From IMG/VR virus record IMGVR_UViG_3300045282_000183, positions 1 through 64,000 of that record: DNA of 64,000 bases. The stretch is one strand, 5' to 3'. Position 1 is the first letter of the stretch, and each line of letters opens with the position of its first letter. The notes under the pieces are model-generated. The model worked only from the letters and a program-made list of their open reading frames with translations, searched no databases and had not been told where the DNA came from. Both the position numbers and the translations under genes were made by a program. This DNA comes from a virus. This document shows positions 38,811 through 47,062 of this stretch, one piece after another.

Positions 38811-39085
38811 TGCACCCTCTCGATCGTGACGCGCCAGCGCCCGGGCTGGAGGGACATGCTCTGTATCACGGAGCCGCTGATCACGTACTGGAGCGAGGCG
38901 TGCGCGGGCACGTCCTTGATCAGCACGAGCGGCTGCGCAGCGACCTGAACGGTCGTCACGATCGGGGCCTCGGGGCCGTACCACGGAGCGTAGTGACACC
39001 TGACCGGGGCCTCGTCTGCCCTGGAGCATCTGTCGGTGACCAGCGTCGCGCCCAGAACAACTCCCATGATTATCAATATTCTCAT
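38807..39085 (-). CDS. Small secreted protein
   Basis: ATG 39085 with SD aaggagagg. The 92-residue product has an N-terminal signal-like segment (ILIIMGVVLGATLV) then a mature part with two Cys and beta-strand character (IVTTVQVAAQPLVLI). Role unknown. Confidence 0.55.
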   Translation of the reverse strand: MRILIIMGVVLGATLVTDRCSRADEAPVRCHYAPWYGPEAPIVTTVQVAAQPLVLIKDVPAHASLQYVISGSVIQSMSLQPGRWRVTIERVQ

Positions 39086-39117
39086 CTACCTCTCCTTCTG
39101 CACTGCTTGCACAGATG

Positions 39118-39270
39118 TTATCGACAGCCGACGCGGATCCAGCCGAAGAAAGTTCTGAGAACGCGCTCCGCGTTCTCAGAAACCGGGCTCAGGTCTATCA
39201 CGTTCTCGTCGCAGCCCTCGGCATCGCAGACTGCGTAGTTTCGGCCGTGGCCATTGATGTGAATGGACAT
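39118..39270 (-). CDS. 50-residue cysteine-motif protein
   Basis: ATG 39270 in TGATG overlap with the preceding gene. The product MSIHINGHGRNYAVCDAEGC continues to a basic C-terminus with a final Cys (GWIRVGCR). The C-x4-C pattern resembles very small phage zinc proteins. A perfect 13-bp inverted repeat lies in its centre. Confidence 0.55.
   Translation of the reverse strand: MSIHINGHGRNYAVCDAEGCDENVIDLSPVSENAERVLRTFFGWIRVGCR
39153..39181. repeat. 13-bp perfect inverted repeat within a coding region
   Basis: TTCTGAGAACGCG-ctc-CGCGTTCTCAGAA. The stem lies inside the 50-residue gene and encodes part of it. Possible operator, RNA processing site or transcription brake. Confidence 0.7.
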
Positions 39271-39500
39271 CAGTATCCTCTGCTGCGGCGTGCTTCCTGC
39301 GCGTCGGCGACACGCTCCAGGGCCAGCAGGAAGCGCTGAGCGATGAGGAGCAGCGGGTCAGCGACGCCGAGAACCATGCTCGCGACCTCCTCGGTCTCCT
39401 CCTTGCTCCTCTTGTTCTGCGCGCCGAGCACCACGACGCACGCCAAGATCTTTGTGCGAATGTCCTGGAAGTCTCGGTCGAAGTCCTTGTCCGTAGCCAT
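39270..39500 (-). CDS. Small helical protein
   Basis: ATG 39500 with SD ggagaggaga (an upstream ATG at 39536 is less likely). The 76-residue product (DKDFDRDFQDIRTKI, LLLIAQRFLLALERV) is helical and partly hydrophobic. Not recognised. Confidence 0.55.
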   Translation of the reverse strand: MATDKDFDRDFQDIRTKILACVVVLGAQNKRSKEETEEVASMVLGVADPLLLIAQRFLLALERVADAQEARRSRGY

Positions 39501-39501
39501 G

Positions 39502-39894
39502 TTATGTCTCCTCTCCGCGCAGACCAGCGGCGGCACACCATCGAAGAAAGAACTCTTCGATGGCGCTGAGCGCGGCCTGCTCGGTCGTCGCGTGGCCGCG
39601 TGGGTAGCCCCGAAGCTGCTCGCTCACGAGCGAGAGCTCCCAGAACCAGAGACCACTGTCGGAGATCGGCGCGTGATAGTAGCCGATCTTCGCGCGCAGC
39701 GAGTAGACGGTGTGGAACCGGCCCTCCTTCTTGGTGTTCAGGCCCGTGGTCTCGACACGCTTTGTGATCTGCGAGGGCTCGTCGTTGATGCGACCCTTGA
39801 CCAGAGTAGAGCGTTTCTTCTTGATAGAACCAAGAACTCTTTTCGTAACAGGCGCTCGTTTCTCGAGATGCCTGAAGTTGCTCTCGTCCACCAT
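39502..39894 (-). CDS. Hypothetical protein
   Basis: ATG 39894 overlaps the upstream stop (GTG 39897 is the alternative). The 130-residue product has a Lys-rich start and a beta region (RFHTVYSLRAKIGYYHA, GLWFWELSLVSEQL). Ends EEFFLRWCAAAGLRG. Not recognised. Confidence 0.55.
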   Translation of the reverse strand: MVDESNFRHLEKRAPVTKRVLGSIKKKRSTLVKGRINDEPSQITKRVETTGLNTKKEGRFHTVYSLRAKIGYYHAPISDSGLWFWELSLVSEQLRGYPRGHATTEQAALSAIEEFFLRWCAAAGLRGEET

Positions 39895-40088
39895 CACGTG
39901 ATCTCCCAGTCCGCGTTAAGTTTTTTCCAAGCCTTATCAAGCCCGAACATCTTGCCGCACTTGTCGCAGCGCGTAACGCCCAGAGTGCAGCCGAACGAGA
40001 ACGTGCTCGCGTGGTCACAGGCCGCCTGTCTCGCGAGCACGCTCGCTCTACGTTGTCGTTCTATCCACCATGTCCAGGGCCAGCGCAT
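39894..40088 (-). CDS. Small Cys/Trp-rich protein
   Basis: ATG 40088 overlaps the upstream stop. The 64-residue product starts MRWPWTWWIERQRR and has a ribbon-like ACDH...CDKCGKMFG pattern with four potential ligands. Probably metal binding. Confidence 0.55.
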   Translation of the reverse strand: MRWPWTWWIERQRRASVLARQAACDHASTFSFGCTLGVTRCDKCGKMFGLDKAWKKLNADWEIT

Positions 40089-40354
40089 CAGTATCTCCTC
40101 AGCACGTGGTTGATCCGGCCCCTGCGCGCCATCTTGCTCAGGTGGGCGCGATAGCGACGCATGAGACGGCGGGATTTCTTGTAAAGAGCGTTCGTAATCA
40201 CATAGAAGCGGCGCATGTCACGCTCGTTGTATCTGAGAACGAACGAGCCCGAGATAACGTCCTGGGAGACGCCGACCACGGATGCGAGCTCAGATTGAAC
40301 TATTCTCGTGAGTTCCTGCGCATCTATCTCGCGTCTCAATTTGGAGGAGCTCAC
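40088..40354 (-). CDS. Basic hypothetical protein
   Basis: GTG 40354 overlaps the upstream stop (GTGA). The 88-residue product is basic (KKSRRLMRRYRAHLSK) with a helical N-terminus. Possibly nucleic-acid binding. Not recognised. Confidence 0.55.
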   Translation of the reverse strand: MSSSKLRREIDAQELTRIVQSELASVVGVSQDVISGSFVLRYNERDMRRFYVITNALYKKSRRLMRRYRAHLSKMARRGRINHVLRRY

Positions 40355-40815
40355 GATGTGACCTCCTCCAGCCGTATCCAGCCGCGACGCAGCGCCCCCC
40401 GCACGTCGCGCTGACGGGCTCCTCGGGATCTACACTGCTCGATGGTGAAGTGCTTCTTGAACGAGCGCTCGAAGCGGCGGTAGGCGTCGGTGTTCGGCTT
40501 CCTCGGATTAGCCACGACGTGGCTGATCCGCGGCTGCCGACGCACCTGAGGCCGCCCGTTAGATCTCCACTGAAGGAGCACGCTCTGGCATTGCATGATT
40601 GGTCTGCCAAGTATGCGCTCGATAAGCAGGCGCGAGCCTCTCGTGTTGATCCTGAGAAGGCTCAGGATCAGGTCGGCCTGACCAAGACCGTGATCGTGGA
40701 GCGCGTACGGCATGGACCTGCCCAAGGGCAGGTCCAGGTCGCGGCGGACGAGGTACGACACGACCGGGTCTCGGTCTACGTAGGCGATGGCCGGGAGGTA
40801 GCGAGCTAGGATCAT
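40351..40815 (-). CDS. Hypothetical protein
   Basis: ATG 40815 in ATGA overlap. The 154-residue product has an N-terminal alpha/beta part (LPAIAYVDRDPVVSYLV) and a basic helical end (AYRRFERSFKKHFTIEQ, RDVRGALRRGWIRLEE). Not recognised. Confidence 0.55.
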   Translation of the reverse strand: MILARYLPAIAYVDRDPVVSYLVRRDLDLPLGRSMPYALHDHGLGQADLILSLLRINTRGSRLLIERILGRPIMQCQSVLLQWRSNGRPQVRRQPRISHVVANPRKPNTDAYRRFERSFKKHFTIEQCRSRGARQRDVRGALRRGWIRLEEVTS

Positions 40816-41207
40816 GAGCGCGACTCCCTCGCCATCCACGAAACGACGTACGGGCGAATGCGGTCAAAGTCCTCGGGGTACTCGAACAAAGATGAATTCG
40901 TCACGAGATCCTCGGTGACGAGCAGATGCGTCGTGGCACGCAGCTTCTCGGGAGTATTGTAGTAGCCGTTGGCCTTCGCCGCGTCGAGCTCGGTGTAGAC
41001 CTCGCGACGGAGGAGCTCGTCGTGGCGAACACGGCACACCTTGTTCCAGTGTCCGCTGTACACGAGCATCTCGATCTCCTGTTGCTCCTGAAACGTCAAG
41101 TCGTCACGCTCCACGCAGTCAGAGGCGCGGAGCACGAGGCCGTAGTCGAGGCCGAGGCGCTGCGCGAGGGCGAGGTATGGGTAGGAGGTGCTGTCTGGGG
41201 CAATCAC
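40812..41207 (-). CDS. Hypothetical protein
   Basis: GTG 41207 overlaps the upstream stop at 41204-41206, which fixes it over the longer frame to 41291. The 131-residue product is acidic and helical (LALAQRLGLDYGLVLRA, QEQQEIEMLVYSGHWNK). Not recognised. Confidence 0.55.
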   Translation of the reverse strand: MIAPDSTSYPYLALAQRLGLDYGLVLRASDCVERDDLTFQEQQEIEMLVYSGHWNKVCRVRHDELLRREVYTELDAAKANGYYNTPEKLRATTHLLVTEDLVTNSSLFEYPEDFDRIRPYVVSWMARESRS

Positions 41208-41338
41208 TGCTTGGTCTCCTTCTTCTTGCTCTCCTCGTTCTGCTTTTCGAGCATCTTCGTTATCGGATGGTTGCGTATCGCGTCGTGCCACTCCTCCAGT
41301 GTCTGGCGCTGAACCAAACCGTTCTTGATCTTGGACAT
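41204..41338 (-). CDS. 44-residue protein, first gene of the leftward operon
   Basis: ATG 41338 follows SD gcacaggaga, the same leader seen at 8720 and 28993. The product MSKIKNGLVQRQTLEEWHD continues to a Lys/Glu-rich end. Its stop overlaps the next GTG. It lies 25 nt downstream of the 19-nt motif at 41363-41381. Confidence 0.6.
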   Translation of the reverse strand: MSKIKNGLVQRQTLEEWHDAIRNHPITKMLEKQNEESKKKETKQ

Positions 41339-41362
41339 CTTTGGTCTCCTGTGCTAAGGCGG

Positions 41363-41381
41363 CTGATTTGCTACCCGTAGC
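41363..41381 (-). promoter_or_regulatory. Palindrome-containing motif, copy 2
   Basis: Minus-strand GCTACGGGTAGCAAATCAG, identical over 19 nt to 27163-27181. It lies 25 nt upstream of the first leftward gene, so it may be part of that promoter or an operator for it. Confidence 0.65.
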
Positions 41382-41604
41382 GCAGGCTGGCCCAAATCAC
41401 GGGGGCGGGGCAAGCCACAAGTGTCCGGCATTTTGGCGTGTGTTATGGGTTGTGCGGCAACCCGTAGTGGCGCTTGGTCCGCACTTAAAAGCGGTTGTGC
41501 TATCGGTTGTGGAGCAACCTCTGGTGATCGGGGGTGGCCGCTTGTATTGTAGATCGTAATTAGAGTGAAAAAGGCAATACCGATGCGCGCGAGCCCCGTA
41601 TCAT

Positions 41605-41702
41605 GTTTAATTATGATATTGTGATATTGCCTCGCGTGCGGGGAATGAAGACGATCCTCGCGCGTGTGAGGCAATATTTCAATATTTCAATACGGGCTTG
41701 CC
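41605..41702. repeat. Divergent-region hairpin repeat, copy 2
   Basis: About 98 bp with the same edges as copy 1 (gtttaattatgatattgtga on the left, gtgaggcaatatt and aatatttcaatac on the right) and a GC-rich imperfect hairpin in the middle. It ends 36 nt before the NusG-like ATG. The two copies are about 33.2 kb apart. Confidence 0.85.
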
Positions 41703-41737
41703 AACGGCCCCGGAGGTGGCGTAGTAGCCTGAGCCCA

Positions 41738-42229
41738 ATGGCACCGCGCAAGGCAAAGCTCTTCTGGGCAGCACTCACCGTCGGGTACGGCGACGAGCAG
41801 CGCGCGATGTACTCGGTGACAGATCTCGTCGTCGACGCCTACAACCCACAGATGAAATCACGCGGGACGTCCCGCTCAGTCCTTCCAGGATATCTGCTCG
41901 TCAAGCTGCGCCGGGGCCAACACCTCGGCGAAGTTTCGAGGGCGAAGCACGTGACGGGATATCTCGGCGAGGTGGATCGGGCTGACGTCGAGTGGATACG
42001 CTCTCTCGAGAACTCCGCCGGGTACGTCGAGCCTGACAAGGTGGCGAGCCCCCCGACCTTCGCGTTCGGGGACCGGGTGATGGCCTTGTCCGGCGTCGCC
42101 AAGCACTGCGCGGGCGAGTATCGTGGCCTAGACCGAACCAACTACGACGACGCGAGGATACTGTTCCGCGTGCTGGGCCGCGAAGTTCGCGTCTCGGTGC
42201 CGCGTCGCGATCTGGTACTCTCCGCGTAG
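41738..42229 (+). CDS. NusG-like transcription antitermination protein
   Basis: ATG 41738 is chosen (SD ggagg at 41711 is distant; the frame extends to 41603). The 163-residue product has an NGN-like domain (LFWAALTVGYGDEQRAMY, SVLPGYLLVKLRRGQH, KHVTGYLGEV) and a C-terminal KOW domain (FAFGDRVMALSGVAKHCAGE, RVSVPRRDLVL). NusG/RfaH/LoaP-type proteins bind RNA polymerase and reduce pausing or termination. As the first gene of the ~22-kb late operon it probably promotes its own operon. Confidence 0.82.
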   Translation: MAPRKAKLFWAALTVGYGDEQRAMYSVTDLVVDAYNPQMKSRGTSRSVLPGYLLVKLRRGQHLGEVSRAKHVTGYLGEVDRADVEWIRSLENSAGYVEPDKVASPPTFAFGDRVMALSGVAKHCAGEYRGLDRTNYDDARILFRVLGREVRVSVPRRDLVLSA

Positions 42230-42347
42230 GAGGGTGCTGTCATCGGCCAGAACTGAGCGCCCGGGACATCCGGGTGCGGAGCCTCGGCCAAATTCAAGAA
42301 CCGCAAGCACTTAGATGCGTTCCACGCATCGTGCAGAAGGATCTGGG

Positions 42348-42809
42348 ATGCATACACAGATAGAACGAAGAGGCAGGAAGGGAGCAGGGCCGACGCCCGG
42401 GTCTTTCAAGCCAGGAAACAAGGCGGCCACTCGTGCTCCAGGCAAGATGCCGATGGGTCGCTTCATCACTGCTCAGCTGATCCGTTTGATGCAGGAAGAG
42501 ATCCCCGACCCGAACGACAAGGCGAAGATCAAGGCGCGAGCGAAGCGTGTCTATTTCTTCTGCCTCACGCTCGTGAACGCCGCGATCGCGGGCGACACTG
42601 CCGCGCTGAAGATGGTGATGGATCGTATCGAGGGCACGCCGATCAGTACGATGAACCTCAAGGTGACAGACGATCCGGATAATATCACTCCCGAGGAGAT
42701 GGGAGCGCTGGCGGAGACGCGCGAGAAGCTCAAGACCATGACGCGCGACGAGAAGCTGGAGTTGTACAACCGGCTGACCAGCAGCAGCGAGACGCGTGGG
42801 GAGGCGTGA
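42348..42809 (+). CDS. Probable terminase small subunit / DUF5681-like protein
   Basis: ATG 42348 with SD-like aaggatctggg. The 153-residue product begins with a basic GPTPGSFKPGNKAATRAPGK segment (DUF5681-like), followed by helices (MGRFITAQLIRLMQEE, RVYFFCLTLVNAAIAG). Position directly upstream of and overlapping terL supports a DNA-recognition subunit. The preceding 118-nt gap contains GATGCGT-tcc-ACGCATC. Confidence 0.65.
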   Translation: MHTQIERRGRKGAGPTPGSFKPGNKAATRAPGKMPMGRFITAQLIRLMQEEIPDPNDKAKIKARAKRVYFFCLTLVNAAIAGDTAALKMVMDRIEGTPISTMNLKVTDDPDNITPEEMGALAETREKLKTMTRDEKLELYNRLTSSSETRGEA

Positions 42810-44499
42810 GAAATTTGTCGACCCGATCGACACTCGCGTCAACAGGTGGCTCGATCTCGCCGACCCGGATCCTGGATCGAGTGACGCCGAGTGGCTGCGC
42901 GTGCGAAAGGCGCGAGAGGTCGAGCTGGATCTCTGCGCCGAGGACAAGATCTACTGGTTCAATACTTGGGTCAAGACGTACAATCCCAAGCTCGTTGGTC
43001 TGCGAAGTCCGTGGCTCCCGTTTGATCTTTTCCCGAAGCAGGAGGAGTTCATACGATGGTTCGAGCGTCTGTCCGCGAACAAGGAAGACGGACACTGCGA
43101 CAAGAGCCGCGACGTCGGTTTCACGTGGCTCACGGGCGGGTTCGCCGTTCATCGGTTTCTCTTCGAGGATGGATACAAGTGCAACTTCGGCAGTCGCAAG
43201 GCCGAGTACGTCGACCGTCTGGGCGACCCGGACAGCATCTTCGAGAAAATTCGCATGCTCATTCGCGGCCTGCCCCCGTGGATGCTCCCGTCGCCGAACG
43301 CGCTGCATCTCAACTCGATGCTCATCATTAATGAGGAGCGCGGCTCGGTCCTTCGCGGCGAGGCCGGAGACGACATGGGCCGAGGCGGTCGATCGACCGA
43401 CTACGTCTTCGACGAGTTCGCCTTTGTCGAGCGAGCAGACAGTGTGGACGCGGCCTCTGCGGCGAACGCAGACTGTCGCATCTTCGGCTCGACCGTCAAT
43501 GGTCAGGGCAACCTCTTCTTCCGCAAGCGCCACGACGGCAGCATGCGAGACGACCAGAAGTTCCGCATTCACTGGAGCGACGACCCGCGCAAGCGAGACG
43601 GGACGGTCGAGGTCCGCGAGCCCGGCAGGCCCATCGTCGTCATCTCCTGGGAGCAGGCGACTCGTCTCAAGATGGAGGCGCACAAGTGGGGCAGCGAGTA
43701 CGACTGCGACTACTCGGCGTCTGTCGAGGGCATATGCATCCTAGCCAAGTGGGTCGAGGCTGCGAAGCGTCTCGGGCCGCTCCTGCGCGCGAGAGGGATC
43801 AAGATACCGGAGCCGTTGAACGGTGTGGCGGGTGGCGACGTCGGCGCTGGCAAGGCGAAGTCGGTCGTGGTCGCGCGCTTCGGGCCGGTGGTTCGCGTGC
43901 CGAAGAGCTGGACCGACCCGGACACGGTGGACACCGCGAACCGGATGCTGCTGCACTGCTCCGAGATCAAGACCAAGGGACCGCAGGGTCACGAGGGTGG
44001 CGTGAAGAACATTCGGTTCGACGCGACGGGCGTGGGTCACGGCGTCGGCTCGGTGATGAAGCGCGGGCTCGGCGCGACGATATCGTACGCGGTGCTCGTT
44101 GGCAATCCGCCCAGCGAGACCATGTGGCCGGACGGCAAGACGTCGAAGGAGAAGTTCCTGAACATCAAGGCCGAGAGCTGGTGGATCTGTCGCGAGAGAG
44201 CCAAGAACTCGTACGAGCAGATGCTCTTCCTGACGGACAAGGTCAACGCCGAGGCGATCGAGCACCCGATCGAGGACTGTCTACTGCTGCCGCCGGACGA
44301 TGCGGGACCAGACGCGATGACCATGAACTCGCAGCTCTCGCTCGTCAAGTGGCTCACCACGGTCGGCGGCAAGATCGTGATCGAGAGCAAGCAGCAATTG
44401 CAGAAGCGCGAGATCGCTTCGCCGGACCACGCGGACGCGCTGATGCTGACGTTCACGCCGGAGTCCACGGCCGAGAAGCTCATGAAGGCGTACGCGTGA
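42796..44499 (+). CDS. terL: Terminase large subunit
   Basis: GTG 42796 overlaps the small subunit gene by 14 nt. The 567-residue protein shows an ATPase domain with a degenerate Walker A (CDKSRDVGFTWL), Walker B DYVFDEFAFV, and an RNase H-like nuclease domain beginning GVAGGDVGAG with a second acidic site in IRFDATGVGHG and the C-terminal SPDHADALML. It packages DNA through the portal. The VGFT form of Walker A is typical of this terminase group. Confidence 0.93.
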   Translation: MGRREKFVDPIDTRVNRWLDLADPDPGSSDAEWLRVRKAREVELDLCAEDKIYWFNTWVKTYNPKLVGLRSPWLPFDLFPKQEEFIRWFERLSANKEDGHCDKSRDVGFTWLTGGFAVHRFLFEDGYKCNFGSRKAEYVDRLGDPDSIFEKIRMLIRGLPPWMLPSPNALHLNSMLIINEERGSVLRGEAGDDMGRGGRSTDYVFDEFAFVERADSVDAASAANADCRIFGSTVNGQGNLFFRKRHDGSMRDDQKFRIHWSDDPRKRDGTVEVREPGRPIVVISWEQATRLKMEAHKWGSEYDCDYSASVEGICILAKWVEAAKRLGPLLRARGIKIPEPLNGVAGGDVGAGKAKSVVVARFGPVVRVPKSWTDPDTVDTANRMLLHCSEIKTKGPQGHEGGVKNIRFDATGVGHGVGSVMKRGLGATISYAVLVGNPPSETMWPDGKTSKEKFLNIKAESWWICRERAKNSYEQMLFLTDKVNAEAIEHPIEDCLLLPPDDAGPDAMTMNSQLSLVKWLTTVGGKIVIESKQQLQKREIASPDHADALMLTFTPESTAEKLMKAYA

Positions 44500-44807
44500 G
44501 CAGAGCCAACCGACGCAACGTGATGCTCGACCTGAATGGCGAGCATCTCTCGCGACTCCTCCAGGTCATCGCCGACGATCAGCTCGTTCTCGGTGTTCTG
44601 GACGACGACAGCCAGATCCTGCGCACCGTGTCCGGGCGCAAGGCACACGATCGCCCGAGCACAGTGTCCCGCTCACAAACCCCCCGTGAGCAGGGTGCAT
44701 GTGTCGCTGACCTTCCCACTGCGAAGTGCTCTGGCGTAGGGGCCGCCGACCGGTCTTCCGATCCGTCGCTGGTTGGCGGCCCCGTCATCACAGGAGTGCC
44801 CACTTGA
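44496..44807 (+). CDS. Hypothetical protein between terminase and portal
   Basis: GTG 44496 overlaps the terL stop; the TGA at 44805 overlaps the TTG start of the portal (TTGA). The 103-residue product has a small helical N-terminus (NVMLDLNGEHLSRLLQVI) and a Ser/Pro-rich tail. Double coupling supports it although the sequence is unrecognised. Confidence 0.55.
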   Translation: MSRANRRNVMLDLNGEHLSRLLQVIADDQLVLGVLDDDSQILRTVSGRKAHDRPSTVSRSQTPREQGACVADLPTAKCSGVGAADRSSDPSLVGGPVITGVPT

Positions 44808-46798
44808 CCAAGGCGCGAAAGGCTGGCATCACCAAGGACACGATCCGCAGGGCGGGTGTCGCCGAGCGACGGACCGCGAAGCAAACGAGCGACAGCTTCC
44901 AGAACTTCATGCTGAAGCTGGGCATGGGCACCGACAATCCACTGTCCGGCAGCACGTACGGCTTCAATCCCATCTCGCGCGTGCGCACGCTCCTCGAGTG
45001 GATCTACCGAGGCAGCTGGATCGGGCCGATCGCGATCGATATCATCGCCGAGGACATGACCCGGGCTGGCATCGACATCTCCACGCAGATGGAGCCGAAG
45101 GCGCTCGAGAAGCTGAACAAGGGCGTGCAGAACCTCGGCTTCTGGAACGCGGTCAGCGACACTATCAAGTGGTCTCGCCTGTATGGTGGCGCGATCATGG
45201 TCCCGATGATTGACGGGCAGGACGTCAGCACGCCACTTCGCGTGGAGACCGTGACGCGGGGTCAGCTCAAGTCGTTCATGGTGCTGGACCGCTGGATGGT
45301 GGAGGCTCGTCTCGAGGAGCTCGTCGGTCCCGCTGATGCGCGCGTCGGCGAGCCGATGTTCTACCGCGTGAACAGCGACGCCCCCGCTCTTCGCGGCAAG
45401 AACATTCACTACACGCGCTGCATGAGGATGCTCGGCACGAAGCTCCCGTACTGGCAGGCCGTGCAGGAGAACCTCTGGGGACTGAGCATCTTCGAGCGCA
45501 TCTACGATCGCCTCGTGGCCTTCGACTCGTCGACGCAGGGCGCGGCGCAGCTTGTCTACAAGAGCTTCCTCCGTACCTACAAGATGAAGGGCATGACGGA
45601 ACTCTTGTCGTCCGGCAGCGAGCAGGGGATACAGACCCTGATGCGCAAGATGGACGCGATGCGTCGCTACCAGAGCAACGAGGGCATCACGCTCGTGGAC
45701 GGCGACGACGACGTGACCGCCGTGACCAACTCCAGCTTCACAGGCATCAGCGACGTGATCCTGCAGATGGCGCAGCAGATCAGCGGCACGCTGCAGATGC
45801 CTCTCGTGCGCATGTTCGGGCAGAGCCCGGCTGGGCTGAACTCCACCGGAGAGGCCGACCTCCGCACGTACTATGACGGCGTGAACACCAAGCAGGAGCG
45901 CGAGACGCGCGCGCCCGTGACCACCATGTATCGCCTGATGGCTCAGTCCCTCGGCACGCCTCTGCCCGAGGACTTCGACTTTCAGTTCACGCCGCTGTGG
46001 CAGCTGGACGAGGGCCAGAAGAGCGAGATCTTCAGTCGCGACGCCACGTCGTACTCGGCCCTGAAGGACGCGGCCATCGTCGACGACGCCTTCGTCTTGC
46101 GCGAACTCAAGCAGTCTTCCAAGTCGCTGGGCCGAGGCGACAACATCACCGACGAGATGATCGCGGCCGCTGAGCTGGAGCCCGACGACCTCGGCGTCGG
46201 TGCCGGGCTGGGCCTCTCCGACGACGAGATACGCGAGGCCGGGGGCGACCCCTCGAAGATCAAGCACGACAATCCGGTCAAGTCGCCGCTGGCACAGCTC
46301 GCCGCGGGAGGATTGAAGCCCGGCAAGTCTACGCCGATGAGCAAGCCGACGCTGGTCAGCAGTCGCGACAAACAGCGCACCCGCGACAGTCTGCCGCAGT
46401 ACTCTGTCTGCGGCGTCATGGTCGCGATCGAGAACCTCGCGGGCAGCACGCGCACCGGCCCGGGCTGGTCCGTCGTGATGACGGCCGACTACGGCCACGT
46501 GCCGACGGTCTCGTCGGCCGAGGGTGACATGCAGTGGATGGACGCGTTTGTCGGCCCGAACCGCGACAGCGAGGACGCGTGGATCATCGACGCGCACGAT
46601 CCTCGCACCGGCGAGTTCGACGAGCACAAGTGCATGCTCGGCTTCGACAGCGAGGACGAGGCGATGGAGTGCTTCCGCACCTCGTACAACGACAACGCGC
46701 GAGGGCGCATCGGAGGCGTCACGCACATGGACCGCGAGCAGTTCACGGCGTGGCTCCAGGGCGGGGATCACGCGCGACCCGTCGCGAGGGCCGCGTAG
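44804..46798 (+). CDS. Portal protein (DUF1073-type) fused to inorganic-pyrophosphatase-like domain
   Basis: TTG 44804 with SD caggag is preferred over the open frame to 44726. The 664-residue product has a portal core (residues ~20-480: GSWIGPIAIDIIAEDMTRAG, SRLYGGAIMVPMIDGQ, QSPAGLNSTGEADLRTYYDG), a linker, and a C-terminal InPase-like domain (MDAFVGPNRDSEDAWII, GEFDEHKCMLGFDSEDEA) known as an appendage of phage proteins. The portal ring connects head and tail and conducts DNA; the role of the InPase-like domain is unknown. Confidence 0.88.
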   Translation: MTKARKAGITKDTIRRAGVAERRTAKQTSDSFQNFMLKLGMGTDNPLSGSTYGFNPISRVRTLLEWIYRGSWIGPIAIDIIAEDMTRAGIDISTQMEPKALEKLNKGVQNLGFWNAVSDTIKWSRLYGGAIMVPMIDGQDVSTPLRVETVTRGQLKSFMVLDRWMVEARLEELVGPADARVGEPMFYRVNSDAPALRGKNIHYTRCMRMLGTKLPYWQAVQENLWGLSIFERIYDRLVAFDSSTQGAAQLVYKSFLRTYKMKGMTELLSSGSEQGIQTLMRKMDAMRRYQSNEGITLVDGDDDVTAVTNSSFTGISDVILQMAQQISGTLQMPLVRMFGQSPAGLNSTGEADLRTYYDGVNTKQERETRAPVTTMYRLMAQSLGTPLPEDFDFQFTPLWQLDEGQKSEIFSRDATSYSALKDAAIVDDAFVLRELKQSSKSLGRGDNITDEMIAAAELEPDDLGVGAGLGLSDDEIREAGGDPSKIKHDNPVKSPLAQLAAGGLKPGKSTPMSKPTLVSSRDKQRTRDSLPQYSVCGVMVAIENLAGSTRTGPGWSVVMTADYGHVPTVSSAEGDMQWMDAFVGPNRDSEDAWIIDAHDPRTGEFDEHKCMLGFDSEDEAMECFRTSYNDNARGRIGGVTHMDREQFTAWLQGGDHARPVARAA

Positions 46799-46867
46799 AT
46801 GGAGGTTGTCTACGGCGGGGTCATTCTGGCGGTGGTCGTGTTGTTCTTCATCAGGATGGCGTGTTGA
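46799..46867 (+). CDS. 22-residue transmembrane miniprotein
   Basis: ATG 46799 directly follows the portal stop. MEVVYGGVILAVVVLFFIR plus three residues: a single membrane helix. Supported only by position and composition. Confidence 0.4.
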   Translation: MEVVYGGVILAVVVLFFIRMAC

Positions 46868-46888
46868 CACAGACAGTGGAGAACTGAG

Positions 46889-47062
46889 ATGCAGGAACAG
46901 ATCAACAAGAAGCAGGACTTTGAGCGCCGCGCGCGCGAGTGTCTTCAGGGGTTGCACGGCCTGATCGAGGAGGCCAAGCGCGAGGGCTACTCGCTCAGCG
47001 GCGAGTTCGGCCTGGACGTCGGCGGCAAGCCGCAGTCGCGCATCGTGGTTGGACTGCGATGA
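46889..47062 (+). CDS. 57-residue hypothetical protein
   Basis: ATG 46889 (SD ggagaa) to TGA 47062, which overlaps the next ATG. The product (MQEQINKKQDFERRARE, EEAKREGYSLSGEFG) is helical then beta. Coupling supports it. Confidence 0.55.
   Translation: MQEQINKKQDFERRARECLQGLHGLIEEAKREGYSLSGEFGLDVGGKPQSRIVVGLR

Larger units (their letters stand above)
41339..41737. other. Divergent non-coding control region
   Basis: About 400 bp without a supported gene. It holds the 19-nt motif (41363-41381, minus), two small hairpins GGGTTG-tgcgg-CAACCC-type and GGTTG-tggag-CAACC (about 41450-41521), and repeat copy 2 (41605-41702). It must contain promoters for the leftward small-gene operon and the rightward late operon. 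A frame opening at 41603 could extend the NusG-like protein by 45 residues. Confidence 0.65.

Noticed and set aside
44579-46957. 792-codon minus-strand open frame opposite the portal gene
   Set aside because: Antisense shadow of the portal gene, same composition artefact.
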